Shown here: positions 24,973-34,235 of the stretch, piece after piece
Position numbering within the stretch: the stretch's first letter is position 1
Layout: the number at the start of each line of letters is the position of its first letter
NCBI RefSeq assembly: GCF_026341855.1
Contig: NZ_JAPENW010000001.1
Span: 1,984,001-2,048,000 of the forward strand
Direction of reading: 5' to 3'
From: Streptomyces sp. NBC_00568
Lineage (GTDB): Bacteria > Actinomycetota > Actinomycetes > Streptomycetales > Streptomycetaceae
Length of the DNA: 64,000 nt
Notes under the pieces: generated by a model
What the model saw: only the letters and a program-made list of their open reading frames with translations
Database searches by the model: none
What the model was told of the DNA's origin: nothing
Program-made: the position numbers and the translations under genes

Positions 24973-26898
24973 ATGACGAACCGCGAGACACCGCAGGCCG
25001 GCAGCACCCGGCCGGACCCACGATCCACCGCCACCGCCACGCGGCCGATGGCCCCGAGGCAGACCGGGGCGACTCCGCCCGACACCTCGCCCGGCTGCCC
25101 GCCACCGGCCGGCCCGGCGGGCTCGGCGCCGTCCCTCGCCACGAAGGTGGGCCCCCCGCGGTCCGGCTCCAGGACGACCGGGGCCACGGCGACCGGGGTC
25201 ACCGCCTCGGCCGCCGCACCGGTCGGTTCCCGGTGGGTCCGCGTCAAGCCGCTCAGCAAGGCGATGCCCGCCCCCACGCCGTTCAGCGCCACCTCGTACG
25301 GCGCGCTGAACGCGGGCTCCGTGCGGACCGCCACCGTGCGGACCTCCACCGTGGGGACGGGAACCGCCGAGGCAGCCGCCCCGAAGGACGGCGTGACGCC
25401 GACGGGATCCACCGCGACGGCCGCCTCCACGAAGGCGAGCGGCGTCGGCGCCGGGGCCACGACGGCCGCACCCGCCGGGACCGGGCAGGTGAACCCCGGA
25501 GCCGAGGCGACAGGGCCCACCCCGCCGACGGCCACGACGACCGCGCCCACGTCGACCCGGCCGACCCCGGCCGCCGACGCTGCCCCGGCCACGCCCGCGA
25601 CCGCCGGCCCCGCGAAACACGGGGGCGTGAACGCGGAGGCCGGACCGACGGCCGTCGGCGCCACGAGGTCGGGTGACCTGGACACTGGGGCCACGAGGAC
25701 CCTGCCGAGGCCGACTACCGGTACCGGGAAGGCGAGGCCCACGGCCGCCGGCCCCGCTGAGGCGGGCGAGCTCGGGGCCAGGGCCACGGGGACCCTGCCC
25801 ACAGCGACCACCGGGGCCGGGAAGGCCGGTCCCACGGCCGTCGGCGCCACGAGGTCGGGTGACCTGGACACTGGGGCCACGAGGACCCTGCCGAGGCCGA
25901 CCGCCGGTACCGGGAAGGCGAGGCCCACGGCCGCCGGCGCCGCTGAGGCGGGCGAGCTCGGGGCCAGGGCCACGGGGACCCTGCCCACAGCGACCACCGG
26001 GGCCGGGAAGGCCGAAGCCGGGGGTGTGCCGGACCCGGCCGCGAACGCCGGGGCCGGGGCGGACCGGGCCGCGAAGATCTGGGGGACCGCATCCGGGGTG
26101 GTGACGCCCGAGGACACCGCGGGCACCCGGACGCGGGGGACCGGGGCCGTGGCAGGCGCCCGGACGCGCGGGGCGAAGGCTCCGGCGGGCGCCCAGGCGC
26201 CGGGGAGCGGGAGGAATCCCGCCGCTCAGGCGCGAGGGATCGTTCCGGCGCCGCGGTCGGCCGGCGTCCACGGGCCCGCGGACGTATCCGGCGACAACGA
26301 CCCCGCTCCCGTCCGGCTCCGTACCGTCCGGGGGCGGCACCGCCGGCCCCGGCCGCGACGCGTGCTCTTCGCCGTCGGGGGATTCGCCCTCGCGGCGGGC
26401 GTGCTGAGCTTCGCCCGGATGACACCGGAGTCGATGACCGGGGGCGGCGGAACCCCGGAGACGGAGCCGGCCGCGACGGCGACGGACACGGACACGGCGG
26501 GCGACGCCGTCACCACCGTCGAGGCCGTGCCCCCGTCCGCGCACCCCGGGACCGCCGCGGGGAACGCCACGGGGAGCGCCGTGATGGGCGGGGAGAGCCT
26601 GGCACCCACCCCGGGGGTGAGCGTGAACCCGACGTCGTTCCCGACGGCCCCCGCCGTGATCCCGGCGGCCCGCGGCCACGCCCCCGTCACCACCGCACCG
26701 GACAGCACCGGCATCCCCACGGCCCCCATCACGACTCCGCCGCCACCGGCGCCGACGTCCGTCCCCACCACCGCGGCCCCGCGGCACACCCCGTCCCCGA
26801 CGCCCCCCGCACCGGCGCCGGCGCATCAGCCGCCGAACGTGTGCGTCCCGATCGTCGGCATCTGCGTGAACGGGCTGCTGTCACCCGGCCGCCAGTGA
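24973..26898 (+). CDS. Ala/Thr/Pro-rich single-pass membrane protein with internal 62-residue repeats
   Basis: The ATG at 24973 follows SD GGGAGGG and gives 641 residues. About 455 residues of low-complexity Ala/Thr/Gly/Pro come first. They include two near-identical 62-residue units (DNA 25638-26009), each made of two related 31-residue halves ending TGTGKA or TGAGKA. A basic stretch (RRPRPRR) then leads into one membrane segment (VLFAVGGFALAAGVLSFA, about 457-474), a Thr/Pro-rich outer part of ~150 residues, and a C-terminal cysteine-containing end (PPNVCVPIVGICVNGLLSPG). The topology is cytosolic N-terminus, outside C-terminus. I recognise no family; it may be a surface stalk with a small Cys-paired tip. 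Antisense ORFs of similar length are shadows. Confidence 0.6.
   Translation: MTNRETPQAGSTRPDPRSTATATRPMAPRQTGATPPDTSPGCPPPAGPAGSAPSLATKVGPPRSGSRTTGATATGVTASAAAPVGSRWVRVKPLSKAMPAPTPFSATSYGALNAGSVRTATVRTSTVGTGTAEAAAPKDGVTPTGSTATAASTKASGVGAGATTAAPAGTGQVNPGAEATGPTPPTATTTAPTSTRPTPAADAAPATPATAGPAKHGGVNAEAGPTAVGATRSGDLDTGATRTLPRPTTGTGKARPTAAGPAEAGELGARATGTLPTATTGAGKAGPTAVGATRSGDLDTGATRTLPRPTAGTGKARPTAAGAAEAGELGARATGTLPTATTGAGKAEAGGVPDPAANAGAGADRAAKIWGTASGVVTPEDTAGTRTRGTGAVAGARTRGAKAPAGAQAPGSGRNPAAQARGIVPAPRSAGVHGPADVSGDNDPAPVRLRTVRGRHRRPRPRRVLFAVGGFALAAGVLSFARMTPESMTGGGGTPETEPAATATDTDTAGDAVTTVEAVPPSAHPGTAAGNATGSAVMGGESLAPTPGVSVNPTSFPTAPAVIPAARGHAPVTTAPDSTGIPTAPITTPPPPAPTSVPTTAAPRHTPSPTPPAPAPAHQPPNVCVPIVGICVNGLLSPGRQ
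25638..26009. repeat. Two tandem 186-bp units inside the low-complexity membrane protein gene
   Basis: The two copies begin with GGCCGG at 25638 and 25824 and differ at only a few bases (for example GGACCGACG against GGTCCCACG). A third copy breaks off just after 26010. The unit is a multiple of three and keeps the frame, so copy number can change without disrupting the protein. Confidence 0.85.
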
Positions 26899-26991
26899 CG
26901 CCCCGGGCAGGGCGGCACCGGGCGGGCGCGCGCCCGCCGCGTGCGCACCGGTCGACTCGACCGGCCTCGCGTCGGCAGGTCGGGGACCGTG

Positions 26992-27211
26992 CTAGGGCCT
27001 GTCCGGCGGATCAAGTCGGAGGAAGCCTGCGGCGCCTGATCAGCACACGTGAGCGGGGCCTGGTGCGTCCAACTGCAAGGCGGAGGAGGGCGTCGATGCG
27101 GAGCATCGGCAACCGACGACAACGCCGCTGGGGGTCCCCCCTGCTCGAAGAGCTTGGGGGAGGGCGTGCCACACCCCACGTCTCCGGCATGATCCGCCGG
27201 ACAGGCCCTAG
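26992..27211. mobile_element. MITE-like element, 220 bp with perfect 22-bp inverted ends
   Basis: The left end 26992-27013 (CTAGGGCCTGTCCGGCGGAT plus CA) is the exact reverse complement of the right end 27190-27211. If the outer CTAG is the duplicated target, the element is 212 bp (26996-27207) with 18-bp terminal inverted repeats. The interior has no transposase. It contains a hairpin of C-rich and G-rich arms near 27133-27165 (CTGCTCGAAGAGC core). I recall the same ends and hairpin motif from scattered Streptomyces elements related to IS5-type transposases, but cannot check that here. It lies between the convergent repeat-rich protein gene and the adenylate cyclase gene, and its right CTAG supplies the cyclase stop codon. 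Confidence 0.75.
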
Positions 27212-28638
27212 GTCTGGCTGTCCCGGCGGGCCAGCAGCCACGGTTCGATGACGCCGAGTCCGCGGACGGGCCGCTGCCACATCGGCTGGAGCGCGAAGCG
27301 GTACGAGGGGGGCTCCTCGCCCTCCTTCTCCGCGGTGGCCGCGGCCTCGGCGGCCTCGGCCTCGGAGGCGGGAGCGTCGCCGGTGCGGGTCAGCTCCTCC
27401 GCGAAGGCGCCGTCGACGAGGACGGCGTCGCGTGGAGCTATCGACGTGAGACGGCTCGCCAGATTCACGGTCGTACCGAACACGTCGCCCATGCGTGTGG
27501 TCACCGTGCCGAAGGCGATGCCGACGCGCAGCTCCGGCATCGTCTCGTCGTTCGCCATCGTCTCGATGAGCCGCAGCGCGATCTCGGCGGCGACACCGGC
27601 GTCGTCCGCGGAGTAGAGCACTTCGTCGCCCAGGGTCTTGATGAGCCGGCCCCCGTGGGCAGCCACCAGGTCCGCCGCCGTGGTCTCGAAGGCCTCGACG
27701 AGCTCGCCGAGCTCCTCCTCCTCCATGCGGCGCGTCAGCCGGGTGAAGCCGACCAGGTCCGCGAAGCCGACGGCGAGGCGGCGGTCGACCATCTCCTCGT
27801 CGTCCGCCGCCTGCACGACCCGGCCGGTGGCGGCGGCGAGCTGGCGGCGCCAGACGTAGACGAGGAACTCCTCCAGCTCGGGCAGGAGCAGTTCGATCAG
27901 GGGGTACGTGACCTCGGTGCGCGTCATCCCCGGTTCGGGGGGCTCGGTCAGACCCTCCAGGAAGGAATCGATCTGCCATTCGGCCAGACGGGCGGTGGTC
28001 TGCCCGGTGGACCGGGCGACCTGGACGGCCATGGCCTCGCTCAGCAGGCCCGCCTCGACGAGACCGGCAAGCCGGCGCAGCGCGAGCACGTCCGCCTCGG
28101 TCAGCGCCTTGGCCTGGCCGATGTCGGCGAAACCCATCGCCCGCCAGAAGCGGGAGGCCAGCTCCATGGAGACGCCCGCGCTGCGGGCCGCCTGGAACGG
28201 GGTGTAGCGGCGCTCGGCGCCGAGGATGAGCCCCTCCAGACGCAGCGCCAGCGGGTCCTCCCCGGAGTCCGGCTCGGCCTGCGAGTCCACCCGGCCGTTC
28301 GCCTCGTGCCGTGCGTCGTGCCGGACGTCCGGCCGTGCGTCGGCCCGGTCGTCGGGCCGTGCGTCGGTCCGGTCGTCCCTGCGGATGTCGCTCCCCACGT
28401 CGGAATGGTCGTCCCTGCGGCTGCCGGTTCCCGCGTCCGAGCGGTCTTCCGGGCGGTGGTCCTGGCTGCCCTCCGGGCCGGTGCCGGACCCGGTGCCGGG
28501 ACGGTCGTCCTGCCGGGTGTCGCCGTCCGCGGCGGCCCGTGCGGGTGTCGCGTCCGTGACCGGCCCGGCGGTACGGCCCGGCTCGCCGCCGGGGGCGGGA
28601 TGGGCACCCGTGCCGGAGCCGGTGTCGTCGACGGTCAC
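27208..28638 (-). CDS. cya: Class III adenylate cyclase
   Basis: 476 residues. The first ~130 are disordered and rich in Arg/Asp (DDRTDARPDDRADARPD repeats). Residues ~130-290 are helical and contain a segment like a MerR/HTH-type or pH-sensing helical domain (RRYTPFQAARSAGVSMELASRFW, ALTEADVLALRRLAGL). The catalytic domain at ~305-435 has GFADLVGFTRLTRR (metal Asp), GGRLIKTLGDEVLY (substrate-specifying Lys and the second metal Asp) and the transition-state NLASRLTSIA. It makes cAMP, which in Streptomyces affects germination and development. The stop codon (TAG, 27208-27210) lies in the CTAG edge of the MITE-like element, so the last codons may have been changed by the insertion. Confidence 0.94.
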   Translation of the reverse strand: MTVDDTGSGTGAHPAPGGEPGRTAGPVTDATPARAAADGDTRQDDRPGTGSGTGPEGSQDHRPEDRSDAGTGSRRDDHSDVGSDIRRDDRTDARPDDRADARPDVRHDARHEANGRVDSQAEPDSGEDPLALRLEGLILGAERRYTPFQAARSAGVSMELASRFWRAMGFADIGQAKALTEADVLALRRLAGLVEAGLLSEAMAVQVARSTGQTTARLAEWQIDSFLEGLTEPPEPGMTRTEVTYPLIELLLPELEEFLVYVWRRQLAAATGRVVQAADDEEMVDRRLAVGFADLVGFTRLTRRMEEEELGELVEAFETTAADLVAAHGGRLIKTLGDEVLYSADDAGVAAEIALRLIETMANDETMPELRVGIAFGTVTTRMGDVFGTTVNLASRLTSIAPRDAVLVDGAFAEELTRTGDAPASEAEAAEAAATAEKEGEEPPSYRFALQPMWQRPVRGLGVIEPWLLARRDSQT

Positions 28639-28924
28639 GCCTGCTGCCCTTCCGATCTGCCGTGGTCAGGTATCGACCGCGCTCAACTCTACGGCAGGTG
28701 TGCGCTGGCTCACTCCCGATGCCGGGACCGAGGTCGGGGACGGTGCCGAGGTCGAGTGCACCACGTCGTTCCGCCCTCCGGCACACCATGTCGCACCGCC
28801 GGCGGACGCACCACGTCACACCACCCTCGGCCCCATCGCGTCACACCGCCCGCCGGCCCGTCGCCGCACACCCCGGCCGGCCCGTCACGTCGGACCGACC
28901 GCGGACCCGCCGCTTCACACCGCC
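28639..28924. other. Spacer between birA and cya with degenerate CACACCGCC repeats
   Basis: The 286-bp gap carries many short imperfect copies of CACGTCACACC and CACACCGCC between 28755 and 28935. No coding signal fits a real gene. It should include the cya promoter near 28640-28720; no clear -10/-35 was found. Confidence 0.4.
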
Positions 28925-29791
28925 TCACACCGCCCGCAGGTGCACCACGTCTCCGGCCCCCACCGGCTCCTGCACACCGTCCTCCGTGGCGATGACGAGC
29001 CGCCCGTCCCTGTCCACGGCCACGGCCTCCCCGACGATCGACCGGCCTCCGGGCAGCTCGGCCCGCACCTCGCGCCCGAGGGTCGCGCACCCGGCCGCGT
29101 ACGTCTCCTGGAGGCCGGAGGCGGCGGGGTCGCCGCCCGCCGCGCGCCAGCGCTCGTACCACTGCTCCAGGGAGCGCAGCACGGCCCGCAGCACGGTGTC
29201 ACGGTCCGTGGTCGTCGCGCCGGCCAGCGCCAGTGATCCGGCGCCCGGCACCGGCAGCTCGTCCTCGCGGAGCGAGACGTTGATGCCGATGCCGACGACG
29301 ACCGCGTCGGTGCCCGCGCGCTCGGCGAGGATGCCGCCGGCCTTGCGCTCCTCTCCGTCCACGGTGACCAGCAGGTCGTTGGGCCACTTGAGTGCCGTGT
29401 CGACCCCGGCGGAGCGTGAGAGCGCCGTCGCGGCGGCGACGCCGGTGAGCAGCGGCAGCCAGCCCCAGCGTTCGACGGGGACACCGGTGGGCTTCAGCAC
29501 CACGGAGAAGAAGAGGCCGGAGCGGGCCGGTGCCGTCCACTGGCGGTCCAGACGGCCCCGCCCGGCGTTCTGCTCCTCGGCGACGAGGACCGCGCCCTCG
29601 TCGGCGTTCTCCTTGGTGACGAGGCCGACCAGATCGGAGTTGGTGGAACCGGTGCGCTCCACCACCTCCACGTCGCTCCACAAGCCGTCGTCACGGACCA
29701 GCGCCCGGCGCAGGGCGGTCCCGTTGAGCGGCGGACGGTCCAGGTCGGACCACCGATTGTCGTTCGCGTCTGCTGCATCTCGCGGCGTCAT
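28925..29791 (-). CDS. birA: Biotin-[acyl-CoA carboxylase] ligase
   Basis: The ATG at 29791 gives 288 residues. The catalytic domain shows ERTGSTNSDL, the biotinoyl-AMP loop GRGRLDRQW and KWPNDLLV; a small C-terminal SH3-like domain follows (ELPGGRSIVGEAVAVDRDGRLVI). There is no N-terminal HTH, so this is a monofunctional ligase that does not repress transcription. It attaches biotin to the EAMKM lysine of acyl-CoA carboxylase alpha subunits; accA2 at 35220 is the obvious local substrate. It is divergent from pccB. Confidence 0.95.
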   Translation of the reverse strand: MTPRDAADANDNRWSDLDRPPLNGTALRRALVRDDGLWSDVEVVERTGSTNSDLVGLVTKENADEGAVLVAEEQNAGRGRLDRQWTAPARSGLFFSVVLKPTGVPVERWGWLPLLTGVAAATALSRSAGVDTALKWPNDLLVTVDGEERKAGGILAERAGTDAVVVGIGINVSLREDELPVPGAGSLALAGATTTDRDTVLRAVLRSLEQWYERWRAAGGDPAASGLQETYAAGCATLGREVRAELPGGRSIVGEAVAVDRDGRLVIATEDGVQEPVGAGDVVHLRAV

Positions 29792-29927
29792 GCAACCCAC
29801 CCTAGGTGTGGTAAACGCCGCACTGCCGATCGGTAGGCCCGCCACTACGCTACGGATGAGTAGCAAGCCCCCCTTCTGAGCACCTCACTCTTACGTCCCC
29901 TTAGAGCAGGCAGGGAGCCGCACCCCG

Positions 29928-31520
29928 ATGTCCGAGCCGGAAGAGCTGCAACACCCCGACATCCACACCACCGCGGGCAAGCTCGCGGATCTGCAGCGCC
30001 GTATCCAAGAGGCGACGCACGCCGGCTCGGAGCGCGCCGTCGAAAAGCAGCACGCCAAGGGCAAGTTGACGGCTCGTGAGCGCATCGAACTTTTGATGGA
30101 CGAAGGTTCCTTCGTCGAGTTCGACGAGTTCGCGCGGCACCGCTCGACCGACTTCGGGCTGGAGAACAACCGCCCGTACGGCGACGGTGTGGTCACCGGC
30201 TACGGCACGGTCGACGGCCGCCCGATCGCCGTGTTCTCCCAGGACTTCACCGTTTTCGGCGGTGCCCTCGGCGAGGTCTTCGGCCAGAAGATCATGAAGG
30301 CGATGGACTTCGCGCTGAAGACCGGCTGCCCGGTCATCGGCATCAACGACTCTGGCGGCGCGCGGATCCAGGAGGGCGTCAGCGCTCTCGGCATGTACGG
30401 CGAGATCTTCCGCCGCAACGTGCACGCGTCGGGTGTCATCCCGCAGATCAGCCTGGTTGTCGGCCCGTGCGCGGGCGGTGCGGTGTACTCCCCCGCCATC
30501 ACCGACTTCACGGTCATGGTCGACCAGACCTCGCACATGTTCATCACCGGTCCTGACGTCATCAAGACGGTGACGGGCGAGGACGTCGGCTTCGAGGAGC
30601 TGGGCGGCGCCCGCACGCACAACGCCGTGTCGGGCGTGGCCCATCACATGGCGGGCGACGAGAAGGACGCCATCGAGTACGTCAAGCAGCTGCTGTCGTA
30701 CCTGCCGTCCAACAACCTCAGCGAGCCCCCGGTGTTCCCGGAGGAGGCGGACCTCACCCTCACGGACGAGGACCGCGAGCTGGACACGATCGTGCCGGAC
30801 AGCGCGAACCAGCCGTACGACATGCACTCGGTGATCGAACACGTCCTGGACGACGCCGAGTTCTTCGAGACGCAGCCGCTGTTCGCGCCGAACATCCTCA
30901 CCGGCTTCGGCCGGGTCGAGGGTCACCCGGTGGGCATCGTCGCCAACCAGCCGATGCAGTTCGCCGGCTGTCTGGACATCGACGCGAGCGAGAAGGCCGC
31001 GCGCTTCGTGCGGACGTGCGACGCGTTCAACGTGCCCGTCCTCACCTTCGTGGACGTGCCCGGCTTCCTCCCGGGCGTCGACCAGGAGCACACGGGCATC
31101 ATCCGCCGCGGCGCCAAGCTGATCTACGCCTACGCCGAGGCGACCGTCCCGCTGATCACGATCATCACCCGCAAGGCCTTCGGTGGCGCGTACGACGTCA
31201 TGGGCTCCAAGCACCTGGGCGCCGACCTCAACCTCGCCTGGCCCACCGCGCAGATCGCCGTGATGGGCGCGCAGGGCGCGGTGAACATCCTGCACCGCCG
31301 CACCATCGCGGCCGCCGAGGACCAGGAGGCCACCCGGGCCCGCCTGATCCAGGAGTACGAGGACACGCTGCTGAACCCGTACACGGCGGCCGAGCGCGGT
31401 TACATCGACGGCGTGATCATGCCGTCGCAGACCCGCTCCCACGTCGTGCGCGGCCTGCGTCAGCTGCGCACGAAGCGGGCGTCCCTTCCGCCGAAGAAGC
31501 ACGGCAACATCCCGCTCTAG
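29928..31520 (+). CDS. pccB: Propionyl/acyl-CoA carboxylase beta (carboxyltransferase) subunit
   Basis: 530 residues, the normal length. It has the acyl-CoA-binding half ([37 protein letters not shown]) and the carboxybiotin-binding half ([49 protein letters not shown]). A Gly-Gly oxyanion pair is present in both halves. It moves CO2 from biotin to propionyl-CoA (or acetyl-CoA) to give methylmalonyl- or malonyl-CoA, feeding polyketide and odd-chain metabolism. SD AGGGAG precedes the ATG. pccE follows after 30 bp, and accA2 and birA complete the enzyme set within 7 kb. Confidence 0.97.
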   Translation: MSEPEELQHPDIHTTAGKLADLQRRIQEATHAGSERAVEKQHAKGKLTARERIELLMDEGSFVEFDEFARHRSTDFGLENNRPYGDGVVTGYGTVDGRPIAVFSQDFTVFGGALGEVFGQKIMKAMDFALKTGCPVIGINDSGGARIQEGVSALGMYGEIFRRNVHASGVIPQISLVVGPCAGGAVYSPAITDFTVMVDQTSHMFITGPDVIKTVTGEDVGFEELGGARTHNAVSGVAHHMAGDEKDAIEYVKQLLSYLPSNNLSEPPVFPEEADLTLTDEDRELDTIVPDSANQPYDMHSVIEHVLDDAEFFETQPLFAPNILTGFGRVEGHPVGIVANQPMQFAGCLDIDASEKAARFVRTCDAFNVPVLTFVDVPGFLPGVDQEHTGIIRRGAKLIYAYAEATVPLITIITRKAFGGAYDVMGSKHLGADLNLAWPTAQIAVMGAQGAVNILHRRTIAAAEDQEATRARLIQEYEDTLLNPYTAAERGYIDGVIMPSQTRSHVVRGLRQLRTKRASLPPKKHGNIPL

Positions 31521-31550
31521 TCCCCACAGACCCGGATCCTGGGAGCAGAC

Positions 31551-31760
31551 ATGACGATCAAGGTCGTACGGGGCAATCCGACCCCTGAGGAGCTGGCCGC
31601 CGCACTGGCGGTGGTCCGCGCACGCGCCGCGGCGGTGGCATCCGCCCCGTCCGGCGCGTCCGGGTCGCGCGACTCCTGGTCCGACCCCGCCCGCATCGCC
31701 GCGCACCGGCTTCCGCGGCCGGGCCCGACGACCTGGGGCCGCAGCTACTGGCCCGGCTAG
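31551..31760 (+). CDS. pccE: Acyl-CoA carboxylase epsilon subunit
   Basis: A 69-residue protein beginning MTIKVVRGNPTPEELAAALAVVRARAAAVA and ending with the SDPARIAAHRLPRPGPTTWGRSYWPG motif that marks actinobacterial epsilon subunits. Epsilon binds the beta hexamer and stimulates the alpha-beta complex. It is 30 bp after pccB in the same operon. Its TAG stop shares the palindrome CTAG (31757-31760) with the stop of the convergent GDSL gene. Confidence 0.93.
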   Translation: MTIKVVRGNPTPEELAAALAVVRARAAAVASAPSGASGSRDSWSDPARIAAHRLPRPGPTTWGRSYWPG

Positions 31761-32923
31761 GCCGGACGCGGGGCCGGCAGGCCCTGGAGCACCGTCGCGA
31801 CGGCTTCGGCCATCACCGTGTATCCCGCGTCGTCGGGGTGCAGGTGGTCGCCGAAGTCGTACGCCGGGTGCAGCCGGTACGGGTCCGCCGGGTCGGCCAG
31901 GGCGCGGTTCAGGTCCACGACCGCGTCCCACTCTCCCCGCGCCGGGTCGCGGATCCACGCGTTCACCTCGTGGCTCACCTTCGCCGCGTGCTCGCCCCAG
32001 TGGTCGGAGCCGCCGAAGGGCAGCAGGGTCGCGCCGATCACCCGGAGCCCACGCGCACGGGCCGCGTGGATCAACGTCCGGTATCCGGCGATGAGTTCGT
32101 CGGCCTCGATCACCGGAGCCGGCCGGTAGGTCGGCTGTTCGTCCGTCTCGCTGAAGCCGATGTCGTTGACGCCCTGGAGGACGACCAGTGTGTCCACGCC
32201 CGGGTGGTCGAGGACGTCGCGGGTGAGCCGGCGGACGCCCTTCTCGCCGTACCAGGCGGAGTCGTTGAGCAGCAGGTTCCCGCCGATGCCCGCGTTGAGG
32301 ACGGGCCTCCCGGTGCGTTCGGCGAGCGCGTCGGACCAGCGCCGGTTCGCGCCCGGGGTGGAGCCGAAGCCGTCGGCGATGGAGTCGCCGAAGAGTGCCA
32401 TGCCGTCCTCGCGTCCGCCCGTGTCGACCTCGACGGCGGACAGGAAGTACCAGGATTCGGTGTCCTGTGTGAAGCCGTGTCCCGCGAGGTCGTGGAGGCG
32501 GTCCCCGGCACCCCGGTAGCTGGTCGCGAAGGCCTGCGCGTGAAACGTCGCGGGCCCCGTGACGGTGTCGAAGTGCAGGGTGACGGTCACCGACTCCAGT
32601 GATTCCAGGGAGAGTCCGGCGGGGTCGCTGACGAGGTGACCGTGCGCCGGGATCTCGGCGGAGGCGGTCCCTCCGAAGGTGAGCCGCCGCACCGAGCCCG
32701 CCTCGACGGCCGCCCCGCGGGCCGTACGGGCGACGGTGGCGCCCGCGACGCGCAGCGGCGAGGTGCCGTACGCGTTGGAGAACCGGACGCGGAGCCGGTC
32801 GCCGCCCGCGGTGAGGCGGACGACCTGGCGGAGCGACTGGCGCCAGAAGCCCTCGCGCGACCAGTTGGGGGTGAAGCCTTCGCTGGGGAGCTGGGGCGAT
32901 GCGGTCCAGGCGGTGGTGAACAT
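31757..32923 (-). CDS. SGNH/GDSL-family hydrolase with N-terminal beta domain
   Basis: The ATG at 32923 follows SD AGGAGAGA and gives 388 residues; an ATG at 32944 would place that SD inside the gene. Residues ~1-165 form a beta-sandwich (TAWTASPQLPSEGFTPNWSREGFWRQSLRQVVRLTAGGDRLRVRFSN). The SGNH domain follows with block I ALFGDSIADGF (nucleophile Ser), block II AGIGGNLLL, block III LQGVNDIGF and block V DHLHPDDAGY (Asp-x-x-His). It is an esterase, often of the rhamnogalacturonan/lipase-like kind. There is no signal peptide, so it is probably cytosolic. Its stop overlaps that of pccE by CTAG. Confidence 0.92.
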   Translation of the reverse strand: MFTTAWTASPQLPSEGFTPNWSREGFWRQSLRQVVRLTAGGDRLRVRFSNAYGTSPLRVAGATVARTARGAAVEAGSVRRLTFGGTASAEIPAHGHLVSDPAGLSLESLESVTVTLHFDTVTGPATFHAQAFATSYRGAGDRLHDLAGHGFTQDTESWYFLSAVEVDTGGREDGMALFGDSIADGFGSTPGANRRWSDALAERTGRPVLNAGIGGNLLLNDSAWYGEKGVRRLTRDVLDHPGVDTLVVLQGVNDIGFSETDEQPTYRPAPVIEADELIAGYRTLIHAARARGLRVIGATLLPFGGSDHWGEHAAKVSHEVNAWIRDPARGEWDAVVDLNRALADPADPYRLHPAYDFGDHLHPDDAGYTVMAEAVATVLQGLPAPRPA

Positions 32924-33095
32924 GGCGATTCTCTCTCCTGCCACACAAACGGGTCTGGAGTTCCTTTAGTGATACCCATGACGATAGCAGGCTCGGACTC
33001 GCTAAAGAAACCCCAGACCCATTTACACAGGATGCCCGCAAGTTGAGTACGCGTACTCAGGCGCCCGGCCGCCCCGCCGTCGCACGATCGAGGAC

Positions 33096-33224
33096 ATGCT
33101 GTGGTCCGATCCGGAGAACGAACCTCCCAAGGAACTCCGCGACATGCAGGACATGTTGCGACGCCTGGGCGTTCTCATGGCGCTGGCCATGGTGGTCGCG
33201 ATGATCCTGCTGGGCATCCGCTGA
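33096..33224 (+). CDS. 42-residue single-pass membrane miniprotein
   Basis: ATG at 33096 to TGA at 33222-33224. The first half is acidic and helical ([22 protein letters not shown]) and the second is one membrane segment ([17 protein letters not shown]). It fits the context between pccE and maf, where I recall a similar small protein in other Streptomyces. The segment pattern and short Arg end suggest an inner-membrane helix with the acidic end in the cytosol. The function is unknown. It lies 73 bp before maf and may be cotranscribed. Confidence 0.65.
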   Translation: MLWSDPENEPPKELRDMQDMLRRLGVLMALAMVVAMILLGIR

Positions 33225-33297
33225 CCGGGCCCGGCCCGCCCGCGTCGGGCGAACGGCGGCCGAGGCGAGGGCCGATCGGCGCCGATACCCTGATCGC

Positions 33298-33918
33298 ATG
33301 ACCGATCAGCCGCGCCGCCGCCTCGTGCTCGCCTCTCAGTCCCCCGCCCGGCTCAACCTGCTGCGGCAGGCCGGACTCGCCCCCGAGGTGATCGTGAGCG
33401 GGGTCGACGAGGACGCCGTCACCGCGCCCACCCCCGCCGAACTCGCCCTCGCGCTCGCCGAGGCGAAGGCCTCCGTCGTGGCCGCGCGCCCCGAGGTCCA
33501 GGGCGCGCTGGTGATCGGCTGCGACTCGGTGCTGGACCTGGACGGCGAGGCCCTCGGCAAGCCCGCGGACGCCGAGGAGGCCACCGCGCGCTGGAAGGCG
33601 ATGCGGGGCAGGGCGGGCACACTCCAGACGGGCCACTGCATCTGGGACACGACACAGAAGCGGTGGGAGTCCGCCACCGCCTCGACCGTGGTCCGCTTCG
33701 GCGAGCCGACCGACGCGGAGATCGCCGCGTACGTCGCGTCGGGCGAACCCCTCCACGTGGCGGGCGCGTTCACCCTCGACGGCCGCTCGGCGCCCTTCAT
33801 CGAGGGCATCGACGGCGACCACGGCAACGTCATCGGCATCTCGCTGCCGATGGTGCGCAGGCTCCTGGGCGAACTGGGCGTCGGTATCACGGAGTTGTGG
33901 ACACCCCGGGAGAAGTGA
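33298..33918 (+). CDS. maf: Maf-like nucleoside triphosphate pyrophosphatase
   Basis: 206 residues. It carries the N-terminal [17 protein letters not shown] motif (Ser/Arg phosphate contacts), [24 protein letters not shown] and [23 protein letters not shown], which define the Maf/HAM1-like fold. Maf proteins hydrolyse non-canonical or modified NTPs to NMP plus pyrophosphate and can delay septation when abundant. The gene sits between carboxylase genes, a conserved Streptomyces arrangement, with no obvious functional link. Confidence 0.94.
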   Translation: MTDQPRRRLVLASQSPARLNLLRQAGLAPEVIVSGVDEDAVTAPTPAELALALAEAKASVVAARPEVQGALVIGCDSVLDLDGEALGKPADAEEATARWKAMRGRAGTLQTGHCIWDTTQKRWESATASTVVRFGEPTDAEIAAYVASGEPLHVAGAFTLDGRSAPFIEGIDGDHGNVIGISLPMVRRLLGELGVGITELWTPREK

Positions 33919-34235
33919 GAACCGCGGCCGCGACCGGAGGGCCGATCGAACACCCGGGAGGCCTGGGCAACGGGCTTTCGAGGTGGCGGAGTCGACGACC
34001 CGACGGCCGGACAGCCGGGAACCCTCGACCCGACCGGCAGACCGGCCGGCGGGACGAGGAGGGTCGACCGGCCGGGGCGTCGCTCGAAGGCTCGGGCGAC
34101 CGGGTGGACAGCCGGCCGGTCCGGCCCGAGGAGGCGGCCGGCCGGGGCGCCTGTCGGCCTGCCCGGCGAGTACGGCTCGCCCGGGGAGTTCGGCTCGCCG
34201 GATGGGCCGCCGTCAGCTGGCCGGAAGGGCCGCCG
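33919..34235. other. Convergent spacer rich in GGCCGG palindromes
   Basis: This 317-bp stretch between the convergent maf and membrane-protein genes contains repeated overlapping short palindromes (CCGGCCGG, GGCCGGACAGCCGG, CAGCCGGCCGGTCCGGCC). They can form several alternative hairpins and probably terminate both transcripts. No gene is supported. Confidence 0.5.

Noticed and set aside
24783..26126. Minus-strand Val/Ala/Pro-rich frame across the repeat gene
   Set aside because: The plus strand has SD, start, membrane segment and sensible C-terminus; the minus frame is a mirror of the same repeats.
29901..33041. Very long antisense open frame (over 1000 codons) opposite pccB and pccE
   Set aside because: It is the mirror of strongly conserved carboxylase genes; its translation is Arg/Gly-rich and shows no family pattern. 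High GC keeps antisense frames open.
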